In this document: piece by piece, positions 54,296 to 63,525 of the stretch
How the letters are laid out: each line of letters starts with the position of its first letter
How positions within the stretch are numbered: the stretch's first letter is position 1
Assembly (NCBI RefSeq): GCF_007741475.1
Contig: NZ_CP036261.1
Span: 4,341,798 to 4,405,797 of the forward strand
DNA length: 64,000 nt
Direction: 5' to 3'
DNA from: Rosistilla ulvae
GTDB lineage: Bacteria; Planctomycetota; Planctomycetia; Pirellulales; Pirellulaceae
Program-made: the position numbers and the translations under genes
The notes under the pieces: generated by a model
What the model saw: only the letters and a program-made list of their open reading frames with translations
Told to the model about the DNA's origin: nothing
The model's database searches: none

Positions 54296-55963
54296 TTATG
54301 GCGATTCTGTTTTAGCAAGCTGCTCGATTTCCTCATGCGTCAACGCACGATTGTAGACTCGAAGATCGCTCATCTTGCCGTTGAAGTAATCGTGCGCGCC
54401 GAAGCCGATCTGAAGCGGGCGGTCGTTTGAAATGTTGTAATCGTTCTCTTCATAAACAGCCGACGTTGCGACTTGCTTGCCGTTGACATGCAGCCGCAAT
54501 TGCTTCCCGTCGCGTACCGCGGCCAAATGCACCCAACCGCTTGGCAAGGCATGATCGTAGCTGACGTTGCGGCCGATCTCGATGGAATGTACACGCCCCG
54601 AAGGCAACGTCCCGGCGAACAACCGCCCCTGGAATACGGCCATCGTCCACGTGCGGCGGTAGCGGATATCGGGTGTGTGATCCAGGCGTCCGACTTGCGT
54701 CCAATTTGGTTCGTCGAAGCGATAGACTTCGGCCAGAGGCAAGGTGCCGCCATACATCTTGCCGTTGTAGACCATCAACGGCATCGTCTCCAACTCTTCG
54801 CCCAACTGCCCCGCGGAAAGCCAGTTCTTGCCGCCGCCCCATCGGAAGACTTTCGCGTTAGGCCACTCGCTGACATACAAATCGCCACGGTGCGTTGCGA
54901 AGCCATACGTTTGATTGGCACCTTCTAAGATGCCCAGGTGTTCCCACCGCTCGCCATCGTAACGATAGACGGCTCCTTCGTCGTATCCGCTGGCGAAGAT
55001 CGCACCGTTGTAGACCGTCAGCGATTCGACCCGCTTACCGTCGGGCGTGCCGCACGACGTCCACTCGGTTCCACCTTCGTAGCGAAAGAAGCCAGCGGGA
55101 GCGTACAGCGAACCGGCGTACAGCTTTCCGCGATAGACAACCAAGCCGTTGATCGCTTCGGTCTCGGGCAACGTGCCGCAATAGGTCCAACGGTCATCGC
55201 CATCGTAGCGATAAACTTTACCGCCGAGATTGGGGTTCTCCGATTCTTCCAACGACGATCCGCCCAAGCGATACTTGCTGACACCGGCGTACAGCTTGCC
55301 GTCGTAGACAGCGAACGCCGAGACCGCGTTGCATTTGTCGGGACTTCCACAATCGGTCCATGTTTTCCCGTCGTAGCGAAACACGCGTCCCGATTGCGTC
55401 GGGCCAGCTTCGCATGTTCCCGCAAACAACTGTCCCTGGTAGACCGCCATTCCAAAGATCATCACCGCGTTGCCGAGCTGCCCATGATCGGTCCACTGGT
55501 CAACAGACGATCCGTTGTCGATGCCGAAGTGCAGATGGCGATCGTTTGCTTGCGACGAAGTGACGCCCGAGTAGTTCTGGATGCTGAAGTTGAACCCACG
55601 TCGGCTGACCGGATCATATTTACTGACAAGATCGCCTAGCACGTCATCTAATTCCGCGGCGGTATTCACCCACATGCCGATTGAAAAATCGTTCCCTGAA
55701 AAATCGAGCGACGGGCTGTCAGCGACTTCGACATAACTTTTGCGGCCATCAAAACCGCCCGCCGTCTCCGCTTTGCCATCGCGCCCGGAGGCCTTGAGAT
55801 CGACGCCACGATTTGTTCCGTGGTTCTCATGCTCGGAGTGATCAGCAACATCGCCCGACAGTTTCCAGTGTCCGACAGGTCCCGGCGGATCAGCCAACGC
55901 AGAGGCTGTACAAAAGCTGCTCACGCAGAGGATCGCCGGAAACAGTTTCTGTCGCACAGTCAT
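54296..55963 (-). CDS. Secreted LamG protein split by a seven-repeat beta-propeller
   Basis: 555 residues from the ATG at 55963, preceded by AAGGAG. A signal peptide (LFPAILCVSSFCTASALA) is followed by the first part of a LamG/concanavalin fold (VGHWKLSGDVADHSEHENHG, DFSIGMWVNTA, HLHFGIDNG). It breaks off near residue 150 and resumes near residue 470 with SGWVHLAAVRDGKQLRLHVNGK and LQIGFGAHDYFNGKMSDLRVYNRAL. Between them are seven similar units of about 40 residues with the pattern VYxGKLYAG...VYRYDGxxWxxCG, most likely a seven-bladed beta-propeller. It is probably a carbohydrate-binding surface protein. The propeller sits where one strand connection of the LamG sandwich would be. Confidence 0.85.
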   Translation of the reverse strand: MTVRQKLFPAILCVSSFCTASALADPPGPVGHWKLSGDVADHSEHENHGTNRGVDLKASGRDGKAETAGGFDGRKSYVEVADSPSLDFSGNDFSIGMWVNTAAELDDVLGDLVSKYDPVSRRGFNFSIQNYSGVTSSQANDRHLHFGIDNGSSVDQWTDHGQLGNAVMIFGMAVYQGQLFAGTCEAGPTQSGRVFRYDGKTWTDCGSPDKCNAVSAFAVYDGKLYAGVSKYRLGGSSLEESENPNLGGKVYRYDGDDRWTYCGTLPETEAINGLVVYRGKLYAGSLYAPAGFFRYEGGTEWTSCGTPDGKRVESLTVYNGAIFASGYDEGAVYRYDGERWEHLGILEGANQTYGFATHRGDLYVSEWPNAKVFRWGGGKNWLSAGQLGEELETMPLMVYNGKMYGGTLPLAEVYRFDEPNWTQVGRLDHTPDIRYRRTWTMAVFQGRLFAGTLPSGRVHSIEIGRNVSYDHALPSGWVHLAAVRDGKQLRLHVNGKQVATSAVYEENDYNISNDRPLQIGFGAHDYFNGKMSDLRVYNRALTHEEIEQLAKTESP

Positions 55964-56396
55964 CGCAAGATGCTCCTTCAAGGGTAAGTCTCGTTGTCGT
56001 CTGGGCACCGACTATAACCGCTTCGCAAGACCGATGCGATCAACGTGCGTTGTGCCCTCTGGACAAATTCGCGTTTCGATTTGCAGTATCCACAGGCACG
56101 CACAAACGGTTCGAAGCATCGCGGATATCACTGCAAAACGACAATGCCGCGTTGCTCCCCCGTGACACCCGCGCAAGGATACACAGCGCGCAGCTCACCG
56201 TCTCTCCAGCGATCTATTCACAGGGCCAAAGGACAGGCGATTTGCCCAGTCGTGCGACCGGAACAACGGGCTGAGTACACATGGGGACAGCTCGATCTTC
56301 CGGCTCCTGAGTTCGAACTGGCGTTTCGAAAGCGTTGACCAACACAGACGGTGTGAGGGACAAATCGAGAGGCGCAGCAACGGCAGGAGCGGAAAC
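55964..56396. other. Non-coding stretch, nothing recognised
   Basis: About 430 bp upstream of the LamG gene. Its promoter should be here, but no clear box was found. Confidence 0.4.
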
Positions 56397-56759
56397 TCAC
56401 GCCGGTTCGGCGAGTACTTTTCCGGTTCGGGCGTCCACGCGGTGCAGTCGACTCACATCTCCCAATGCCCCATCGACGTATTTTAAGGAGACCAACCAAT
56501 ACGGACTGTCGGGCACATTCGCCGCCACCATCTCTCGAAGGATTTCCGGATCATGGACACCGTTTTCGCTGTACAGTTTTGCGTAGAACTCCTGTTCACG
56601 ACGAAGCTTCGGCGTATCGATAAAGACAGCGGAACACTTGGTGCCTGGCGGAACGTTGCCGAAGTGATCGATCACAATCATGATCGCGGCTTTTTGATCG
56701 ATTTCTCTGCTCGTCAACTCTCGCTCCTGACGCTCGACAACTGCGCAACTGAAAACCAC
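56397..56759 (-). CDS. Small hypothetical protein
   Basis: 120 residues from a GTG. After a short hydrophobic N-terminus (VVFSCAVV) the protein is soluble, with FYAKLYSENGVHDPEILREMV and SPYWLVSLKYVDG and an end VHRVDA-like block DARTGKVL that recalls PepSY-type exported proteins. No family was recognised. The N-terminal Cys could be a lipoprotein site, but the signal is weak. The start is uncertain. Confidence 0.45.
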   Translation of the reverse strand: MVFSCAVVERQERELTSREIDQKAAIMIVIDHFGNVPPGTKCSAVFIDTPKLRREQEFYAKLYSENGVHDPEILREMVAANVPDSPYWLVSLKYVDGALGDVSRLHRVDARTGKVLAEPA

Positions 56760-56934
56760 AGCCCGCTCCGTAGACCGTGCTGGTTTTATCGCAGTTTACC
56801 ACAAACCGTATGCAAGCCAGAGTGAGGCTTCGCGGCCACGGACAGGCCGCCTTTGTGAGAGACACCATCATGCAGACGTACAGACTGCTCTCACGGAGGC
56901 ACTGAGTTTTGGTGGCGCGGTATTGAGCTATGGA

Positions 56935-59178
56935 TCAGCATTCGTTAACGCTTACCGACGGCGGGCGCTTGGTGGTCCAGGCGGTCCGTTTGGCGGTCAT
57001 TTCCAGATGCAGGGTCGCGCCTGCGGCGATGTCTTGCCAGCGAAGGTAGGGACGCTGTAGCGGTTTGCCGTTGAGTGTGGCTGAGGCGACGTATTTACGC
57101 TCCGCCGACGTTTCCGGTGCTTCGATCGTGAAGATGCTGCCGTTCCCTAGCCGCAATTGGCTGCGTGTAAAGATTGGCGACCCGATCAGGTAGACGTTCT
57201 GGCCGGCGACGGGAAACAGGCCAATCGCGTTCCAGACATACCAGGAACTCATCGCTCCCGAATCGTCATTCCCAACCATCCCACCGGGACTGTCACCGTA
57301 CATTTGAGCCATCCCCGCACGAACGATCTCGCAGGTCCGATCGTGACGACCGGCATAGACGTAGGCGTACGGAACTTCCATATCCGGTTCGTTGTTCAAA
57401 CCTTCAAATCGCCCCAACGCGTAACCTTCGGCCATCTCTTCGGCCGACGGTTGGCGACCGGGGATCGAAACGTCAGGAGCCCCGAATCCGAAGAACCGAT
57501 CGAGATCGGCGACGAATTTTTCGTCCCCACCATGCAACGCGATCCGCCCCGCCATGTCGTGCAACAAACGGAAACTGTAGTTCCAGAGCGTCCCCTCGTA
57601 ATAAGTCGATTCACGCAGCAGCCCATTGTCGTCATAAGCGTTGGACCAGCGGCCCGCCAGCCGCATCATCTTCGTCGCTGTCGCGTCGTCGCCAATGCTT
57701 TGAGCAACTTGCGCGGTGCAGTAACAACCGTAAGCCAAGTCGAGCGTATGCGTGATCGGATGGACGACTCCGTCTTGCAAAAAGGCTTCTCCATACGCGC
57801 GGCCAGCATCTTTCCACATCATCGTCACGGCACGGTCCCAATCGATTCCCTCCAAACCGCGGTTGAAGGCGTCGGCGATCACGACATGCGCCAGCGCACT
57901 GGCCTGATGGGCGAAACGGTCGTACCCGCGTGCGAGTCGATAACCGATCGGGAAATTGCCTTCCATTTCGACGACTGTCAGCATCGAGTTGATCAAATCG
58001 GCACCGTGTTGCGGGAAGAGTGACAGGACCAGCGGCAGCTGTGTCTTGTACATGTCCCACATCGTGCTGAAGTCGAAATAGAAGGGACCGTCCCAGGGCC
58101 AAAACGGCGATTCGTCATTCGCTTCGCACGGCTTGATCAAGCTGTGATAAAGAGCCGAATAGAAGACGCGACGTTCGGTTTCGGTACCGCCGCTGACGTC
58201 GATTCGACCGAGCTTGTCGTCCCAACACGACTCCGTCACGGTCCGAGCGGAGTCGAAATCGCGTGCTCCACCGGACAGACTTCGCCACGCTTGTTGTCGA
58301 CTGCGGAAGGAGAAGGCGACGTGAACTTCGACAACTTGTCCCTCTTCGGTTGGACCGCTGAAAACGACTCCAAAGGGTTGATAGTTCGATTCGCGAATGT
58401 AGTCGTACGACTTTTCACGCTCGCCGGTCAACGGTTCCCCCGCCACCCAAAGGCTCGACTCAAAATCGGCGGGACCAAAGCCATGCACCTCCACGGCGGC
58501 CCGAATCGGCAGCCCTTCCATCGTCACGCAAGCTTCAGCGGTCCGCGTGCCGAGCAACCGAAATTCGGCGCGCAGAGGAATCGTTCTGCCATCTTCGATA
58601 TGAATTCCGCCGTGCGAAAAATCGACCGCCAAAGACGCACGTTCCGACTTGGGAAAGGTATAGCGATGAACGGCGCCGCGCGGCGTTACGGTGATCTCCG
58701 CCCGGATCCCTGACTTGTCCAAGCGGCATGCGTAGTAACCGGGCGATGCCTGTTCATCCAACACTTCCCAAGCCGTTCCCAACGCACCGAGCCCACCGAT
58801 TTCCGCTGTCAGCGGCGTGACGCGACAGTAGTTGTAGTACTTGCGAATCGCGCCGACACCGGAGGGCTGGAAATGGGTGAAGCCGGAGACGAGCATCCGA
58901 TCGATAAACGGCACCGGCTTGCCTTCGAGCGATTTCCCATAGCGGCCATACCCGGTCGGATAACCGCCGGTGTAGGCCGTCGCGCTGACGGTCCCCATCG
59001 GCCGACAAGCCCCCGGATGCGTATTGCCGACTTGTGGTTTGGGCCACCACCACTTCGCCGCCAAACCTGTCGGCGGAGGAAGATCCACCGGCTCGGTACC
59101 GATGAAGGGATTCACGCAATCGCGTGGCCGCGCGGGCTCATACGTCGATCGCTCCGCCTCGCGATTCTCTTCAAGCAT
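56935..59178 (-). CDS. GH92 family glycosidase (alpha-mannosidase type)
   Basis: 747 residues. It shows GH92 features in order: VNPFIGTEPVDLPPP, NTHPGACRPMGTVSATAYTGGYPTG with the family's GNTxPGA block, and GFTHFQPSG. Later come FSTMWDMYKTQLPL with the catalytic-domain WD, the acidic NEPDMEVPYAYVYAGR, and GNDDSGAMSSWYVWNAIGLFPV (GNDDxGxMSxWY). GH92 enzymes are calcium-dependent exo-alpha-mannosidases with inverting mechanism. No signal peptide is apparent at this start; the first 15 residues are polar, so a cytoplasmic enzyme or a different start should be considered. It is followed on the same strand by the small hypothetical gene. Confidence 0.88.
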   Translation of the reverse strand: MLEENREAERSTYEPARPRDCVNPFIGTEPVDLPPPTGLAAKWWWPKPQVGNTHPGACRPMGTVSATAYTGGYPTGYGRYGKSLEGKPVPFIDRMLVSGFTHFQPSGVGAIRKYYNYCRVTPLTAEIGGLGALGTAWEVLDEQASPGYYACRLDKSGIRAEITVTPRGAVHRYTFPKSERASLAVDFSHGGIHIEDGRTIPLRAEFRLLGTRTAEACVTMEGLPIRAAVEVHGFGPADFESSLWVAGEPLTGEREKSYDYIRESNYQPFGVVFSGPTEEGQVVEVHVAFSFRSRQQAWRSLSGGARDFDSARTVTESCWDDKLGRIDVSGGTETERRVFYSALYHSLIKPCEANDESPFWPWDGPFYFDFSTMWDMYKTQLPLVLSLFPQHGADLINSMLTVVEMEGNFPIGYRLARGYDRFAHQASALAHVVIADAFNRGLEGIDWDRAVTMMWKDAGRAYGEAFLQDGVVHPITHTLDLAYGCYCTAQVAQSIGDDATATKMMRLAGRWSNAYDDNGLLRESTYYEGTLWNYSFRLLHDMAGRIALHGGDEKFVADLDRFFGFGAPDVSIPGRQPSAEEMAEGYALGRFEGLNNEPDMEVPYAYVYAGRHDRTCEIVRAGMAQMYGDSPGGMVGNDDSGAMSSWYVWNAIGLFPVAGQNVYLIGSPIFTRSQLRLGNGSIFTIEAPETSAERKYVASATLNGKPLQRPYLRWQDIAAGATLHLEMTAKRTAWTTKRPPSVSVNEC

Positions 59179-59235
59179 CAGTCTTCGTCGTTCTCAAAAA
59201 AGGGTGGCCGGTAGGGAAACATCGGGCGGGGCGGA

Positions 59236-60552
59236 TTACGCAACCGCGCGAATCGCCGGTGCGGAAAGCAACCGATCGAGGATCACGGCGCGGTCGAAAC
59301 GCCGAGCGTATTGCTGCGCCGCTCGCGACAAACCGCCACGATCCCAGTCGGACATCGACGCCACCAAGTTCAACTTGGACGTCAGATCGGCAACGTCGCC
59401 GGCAGCATGATACAGGCAGTGGTCCCCCGTCGCTTCGGGGATCCCGCCGGTTCGCGTCGTGATCACCGGTCCCAGCCCTCCCGACAGCATCGCCTCGGCA
59501 ATTGCGATCCCAAACGTCTCGGTGAATTCGGGACGCGGTTTACTCGGCAGGCAATAAGCATAACAGCTGTGCATCAGCGCCAACTTTTCTTCGTCTCCAA
59601 CGTCATCGAAGAAGCGAATGTTGGGATCGCCAGCGGCGAGTTCGATCAAACGGTCGGCATCGGGGCCGGTGCCACAGATCGCTAACACCTTATTGCCATA
59701 AAGTTGACTGGCCCGATAGGCGTGAATCAGATCGTCCACACCCTTTGCTTTGCTCAGGCGACTGAGGAACAGTAGAAATCCATCGGACGAGAGACCGCGA
59801 CCTGCGAGCACGCTGGCGTTTTCATCCGCTTGCTCAGCGACACTCAAGTAGACGCTGGTATCGATTGCGGGATAGCTGATCCGGACCCGCGATTCCAGTT
59901 GGTAGGCGAACGTTGTCTTCAGTCGCTCGTCGACCTGTTGGCCCGCTTCGATGATCAACTTCCGCGTGTATTCGCTGACGGCAACCGGCAGATCGTGGGC
60001 AAGGTAGTTTTGTAGGACGATCGCGGCGGCGCCAAGCTGTCCAGTGGAGAGAGCGTTTGCGACAACGTTCGTTACATCCGAACCGACAGCTTCGGCGATC
60101 GTCGCGGGAGCTTCTCGCGTTCCCATGCCGCGAAGCGTTTCCACACTTTGCATCACCATCTGGCCATGCGGCACGAGGTATAAATTCATGATCGCGGTGC
60201 GTCCAGGCAATCGATTCACAAGATCGATCAAGTGACCTGCGATCGCATAGCCGAGTCGACCGTCGAGAACTTTGTAGTCTCCCACCGGTTCGGGACGATC
60301 GACGAAGATCCCCGGCGAGTAGGGAGCGACTGAATCCAGGGGCTTCAGCGGCAGTCCCGATTCGGCCAAGACATCCAACGGGTAGCTGACGATATGGACG
60401 TTTTCGATCCCCGCGGCGCGAGCGGCTTCGGCAAGATTGCGAGCTTCGGTCGAGTGTCCGCAGATAATCGGATCGGCGCGAACAACGAGGATCAGATTAC
60501 GATATGGAATACCGCTTGTTTTCGACATCGTATTCCAGTTTGCGTAAGGCAT
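59236..60552 (-). CDS. Glycosyltransferase family 4-type protein
   Basis: 438 residues from the ATG at 60552, with GGGAG eight bases upstream. The C-terminal GT-B half has LFLSRLSKAKGVDDLIHAY, LAICGTGPDADRL, the donor-binding EXFGIAIAEAMLSGGLGPVITTRTGGIPE (written here by its key ETFGIAIAEAM), and DVGDEEKLALM. It should transfer a sugar from a nucleotide donor; acceptor unknown. The N-terminal half has VVRADPIICGHSTEARNLAEAA, the acceptor side of the fold. It lies directly upstream of the GH92 gene on the same strand with a 57-bp gap, so the two are probably one operon for glycan handling. Confidence 0.87.
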   Translation of the reverse strand: MPYANWNTMSKTSGIPYRNLILVVRADPIICGHSTEARNLAEAARAAGIENVHIVSYPLDVLAESGLPLKPLDSVAPYSPGIFVDRPEPVGDYKVLDGRLGYAIAGHLIDLVNRLPGRTAIMNLYLVPHGQMVMQSVETLRGMGTREAPATIAEAVGSDVTNVVANALSTGQLGAAAIVLQNYLAHDLPVAVSEYTRKLIIEAGQQVDERLKTTFAYQLESRVRISYPAIDTSVYLSVAEQADENASVLAGRGLSSDGFLLFLSRLSKAKGVDDLIHAYRASQLYGNKVLAICGTGPDADRLIELAAGDPNIRFFDDVGDEEKLALMHSCYAYCLPSKPRPEFTETFGIAIAEAMLSGGLGPVITTRTGGIPEATGDHCLYHAAGDVADLTSKLNLVASMSDWDRGGLSRAAQQYARRFDRAVILDRLLSAPAIRAVA

Positions 60553-60846
60553 GCGTACAACTCCCGTTAGCAAAGACAGGAACGAATCGAATGAGCACCC
60601 CGTGCACCCATTGGCCAGCAAATCCGCCCGTGGTCGATATCAGGCAAAAGGCAACTTCCGCGCCAGTCCCATTACATCGCCGTCATTGCGTCGGCAAGAT
60701 TCGTTCCAACCCCATGTGTGAACGCCACTTACAGCCGCAGATCAAAATGCAGCCGACAGAACGCAGTTCGTCAAATCCACGGCTCGTGCCTAACAAGTAG
60801 GCACCCGCTGCGTTATCCGAGTTCCATTAACGACCTGCGATGCCCC

Positions 60847-60917
60847 GTAGTGGACGAGGTAACGAGTCCCAACTCAACCGGCGTTGCCGTCGCGTTTACA
60901 AGGGGACTCGTGACCTC
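60847..60917 (+). repeat. Left part of palindromic repeat interrupted by the IS element
   Basis: It begins GTAGTGGACGAGGTAACGAG and reaches AGGGGACTCGTGACCTC. The remaining arm continues after the IS at 62461-62480. Rejoined, the element is about 80 bp with ends complementary over some 24 bases, the same family as 62549-62626. Confidence 0.85.
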
Positions 60918-62460
60918 CTGTTGATTACCCACAAGTCGCCGCAAAAACAGCTCGTTCTGGCACGGTATTTGCGCTTGTAGTATTTCATTTTGCACAATGA
61001 AATCTCAAGGTGAAAGCATGCAACCGACCAGTATCGCATACGAATTTCAAGATATTCAACTTGGAGACAAACGTCTCAACGATCGAGCCGAAGCGTTGCT
61101 CGCCTCGCTGGCGGCCAACCCTTCGGCCAGTATCAACGAAGCTTGCAGTGGCTGGGACGAAACCAAAGCCGCCTACCGTCTATTCGATAACCCCAACGTC
61201 GATCCCGAAGCCATTCTCGGGGCTCACGCTGAAAAGACACTCCAACGAATCAAAGCCCAAGACACCGTTTGCATCGCACAAGATACCACCGAACTGGACT
61301 ACACCGCGCATCCGCCCGAAGGCGTCCGCAATCTCGATCGCTTAGGCCGCCGTGGACTTTACGATCATTCCCACATCGCCTTCACGCCGGAGAAACTTTG
61401 TCTCGGGGTGGTCGGTGTTAAGTTCTACGATCGCGACAAAGAAGCGCTCGGCACCAGCAAGAAGCGAGAAGGCCAACCCCTACACACCGGCGAAGGGCAA
61501 CGATGGCTCGATGGTTACCGCAAGGCCTGCGAGATCGCCGGAAAATGTCCTGAAACTCAGATCGTTTCGCTGGCCGATCGCGAAGGAGACATCTACGACA
61601 TTTTCGTCGAAGCCGATCAGCATGAAACACCGGCTCAGTTCGTCATTCGCTCGCAGCGAAAACGCTCGTTGCCGGAGAAAGACCCCGATGGCGGGCCTGC
61701 GGCTTATAAGAAAATGCGTGCCGAAATCGCATCCGCCCAGCCGGTCGCTTACCGCGAAGTCCAGCTTCCCCAAACGCCCGAGCGAACCAAAGGATCAGGA
61801 AACAAACAACACCCCGGCCGTGAAGCACGCACTGCGAAGTTAGAAATTCGAGCGAAGCGGATGACTCTTCGTGCGCCACACAACAAGCAGTCTTCGATGC
61901 CGCCGGTCGAGATCAGTGTCGTTTGGGTGAGCGAGATCGATGGCCCAGGCGACGGAACCGAAGTCGACTGGCTATTACTGAGTTCTCTGCCGGTCGACAC
62001 GATTGCCCAGACGCTGCGGATTGTGGATTTGTATGTGGCTCGTTGGCCAATCGAAGTATTCTTTCGAGTTTTCAAAACTGGCTGCCGGGTCGAAGAGATT
62101 CAACTCGAAGCGAGAGACCGACTGATCCGCGCGTTGATGTTTTACAAAGTGATCGCATGGCGGATCATGTTTGTGACCTTCTTAGGCCGCGAGTGTCCAG
62201 AGCTTCCCTGTGATGTCGTCTTCAGCGAAGCGGAATGGAAGTCGGTCTGGAAAGTGGTGAAAAAGACGGCTCCCCCAAAGCAAGCTCCTGAGCTGTCACA
62301 ATTCATCCCGGTCCTTGCGACCCTTGGCGGCTACAATCACCGCGAAGGCGACGGTCCGCCGGGAGCCGAAGTGATCTGGCGAGGCACGCGGCGAATGCTC
62401 GACTTCGCCCTCTGCTGGCAAGCCTTCGGACCAGACCAATGACTTGTGGGTAATCGACAG
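60918..62460 (+). mobile_element. IS4-family insertion sequence, complete
   Basis: Terminal inverted repeats 60918-60937 and 62441-62460 match at 19 of 20 positions (core GATTACCCACAAGTC). The element is 1543 bp with one transposase gene whose stop codon overlaps the right repeat. It is flanked by a direct 11-bp target duplication CTCGTGACCTC (60907-60917 and 62461-62471). Intact ends, ORF and duplication indicate a recent, possibly still active insertion. Confidence 0.93.
60997..62442 (+). CDS. IS4-family (Tn5-like) transposase
   Basis: 481 residues. The N-terminal DNA-binding domain shows EFQDIQLGDKRLNDRAEALL and SINEACSGWDETKAAYRLFDN, as in Tn5-type transposases. The DDE catalytic core shows the first Asp in CIAQDTTELDY, the second in VSLADREGDIYD, and the Glu in YVARWPIEVFFRVFKTG, which is the Y-x2-R-x3-E-x6-K signature with small changes. 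It cuts and joins the IS ends. The ATG at 60997 is used; a second ATG at 61018 is also possible. Confidence 0.93.
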   Translation: MKSQGESMQPTSIAYEFQDIQLGDKRLNDRAEALLASLAANPSASINEACSGWDETKAAYRLFDNPNVDPEAILGAHAEKTLQRIKAQDTVCIAQDTTELDYTAHPPEGVRNLDRLGRRGLYDHSHIAFTPEKLCLGVVGVKFYDRDKEALGTSKKREGQPLHTGEGQRWLDGYRKACEIAGKCPETQIVSLADREGDIYDIFVEADQHETPAQFVIRSQRKRSLPEKDPDGGPAAYKKMRAEIASAQPVAYREVQLPQTPERTKGSGNKQHPGREARTAKLEIRAKRMTLRAPHNKQSSMPPVEISVVWVSEIDGPGDGTEVDWLLLSSLPVDTIAQTLRIVDLYVARWPIEVFFRVFKTGCRVEEIQLEARDRLIRALMFYKVIAWRIMFVTFLGRECPELPCDVVFSEAEWKSVWKVVKKTAPPKQAPELSQFIPVLATLGGYNHREGDGPPGAEVIWRGTRRMLDFALCWQAFGPDQ

Positions 62461-62548
62461 CTCGTGACCTCGTCCACTACGAAGAACGACGAAGATGCAG
62501 TTGGCGACAAACAGGCCGGTGAAATCTGTACGCGGCGAATACCTGCGG

Positions 62549-62626
62549 GTTGGACGAGGTCACGCGTCCCATCGAAACCGGCGTTTCTTTTGTGGTTTCA
62601 AGGGGACTCGTGACCTCGTCCACTAC
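62549..62626 (+). repeat. Intact palindromic repeat downstream of the IS
   Basis: The ends GTTGGACGAGGTCACGCGTC and ACTCGTGACCTCGTCCACTA are complementary with few mismatches, and an AACCGGCG block lies inside, as in the copy split by the IS (60847-60917 plus 62472-62480). Confidence 0.85.
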
Positions 62627-62943
62627 TGCCGCCTTCGTTCCAATGGCGATACTTTCGTACTGTGCGCTGCAGCGTTCCTAGAAAACGACGCAGCCCACTT
62701 TGTCTGGAAAGTCGAATCCGTCGAACTGCGGCGTTGGGGAAGGGAGCGTAGTTGCGATCCGTAGCGAGGTGGTTCGCATAAGCCACGATCAAACTGCTGC
62801 GAAGACGCAATCCCCGCAGGCGTCATTTTCGTTTAGAATTTTCGACGGCGCCCAAATGAAGCGATCGCAATCGAGGGCCAACGGTCGCTACCCTTTGCTT
62901 GAGACGCTTTTCCAGAAGTCTGAGGACGGCAAAAACAGCTGTG
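62627..62943. other. Non-coding stretch upstream of pnuC
   Basis: About 320 bp. No NAD-related riboswitch or clear promoter could be recognised by eye. Confidence 0.4.
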
Positions 62944-63525
62944 ATGAACTTGATCGAACTTACCGCGACCGGATTCGGTTTCCTGTGCGTCCTGCTAACG
63001 ATTCGTCGCAGCGTTTGGTGTTGGCCGACCGGCTTGATTCAGGTCCTGCTGTTCATCATCATTTTTTACGATGCGAAACTCTATTCGGATTTGGTGCTGC
63101 ATGTGATTTACGTCGGACTGCAGTTTTATGGTTGGTACTGCTGGACTCGTGATGATGCGGGGGATGATAACCTGATCGTAAAATCGCTTCCGATGTCGTG
63201 GCTTGTGGGTTGGATCGCCGTCACGGTTATTGGAACCGTTTCCGTTGGCTGGGCAATGGCGAGATGGACAGATGCCTCGCTCCCCTATCCCGACGCATTT
63301 ACAACGGTGGCCAGTCTTATCGCTCAGCTATTGCTGGCTCGACGGTATTTTCAAAATTGGGGATTCTGGATCTGCGTCGATTGCGTTGCGATCTGGGTCT
63401 ACTATACGAAAGACCTCCACGCGACCGCAGTGCTCTACACTGCGTTTCTGATTCTCGCCACCATCGGCTTCCTAACTTGGAACAAGCAGCGACGGAAACA
63501 GGAAATCGAGGCGATCGCAGCATGA
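62944..63525 (+). CDS. pnuC: Nicotinamide mononucleotide/riboside transporter PnuC
   Basis: 193 residues from the ATG at 62944, an inner-membrane protein with about seven helices. The PnuC family pattern includes [65 protein letters not shown] (the substrate-site WxxW-D region) and [17 protein letters not shown]. It imports nicotinamide riboside by facilitated diffusion, trapped by phosphorylation inside. Its stop codon overlaps the start of nadR (ATGA), so the two are translationally coupled. The open frame begins 45 bp earlier at a TTG, but the ATG gives the normal length. Confidence 0.9.
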   Translation: MNLIELTATGFGFLCVLLTIRRSVWCWPTGLIQVLLFIIIFYDAKLYSDLVLHVIYVGLQFYGWYCWTRDDAGDDNLIVKSLPMSWLVGWIAVTVIGTVSVGWAMARWTDASLPYPDAFTTVASLIAQLLLARRYFQNWGFWICVDCVAIWVYYTKDLHATAVLYTAFLILATIGFLTWNKQRRKQEIEAIAA

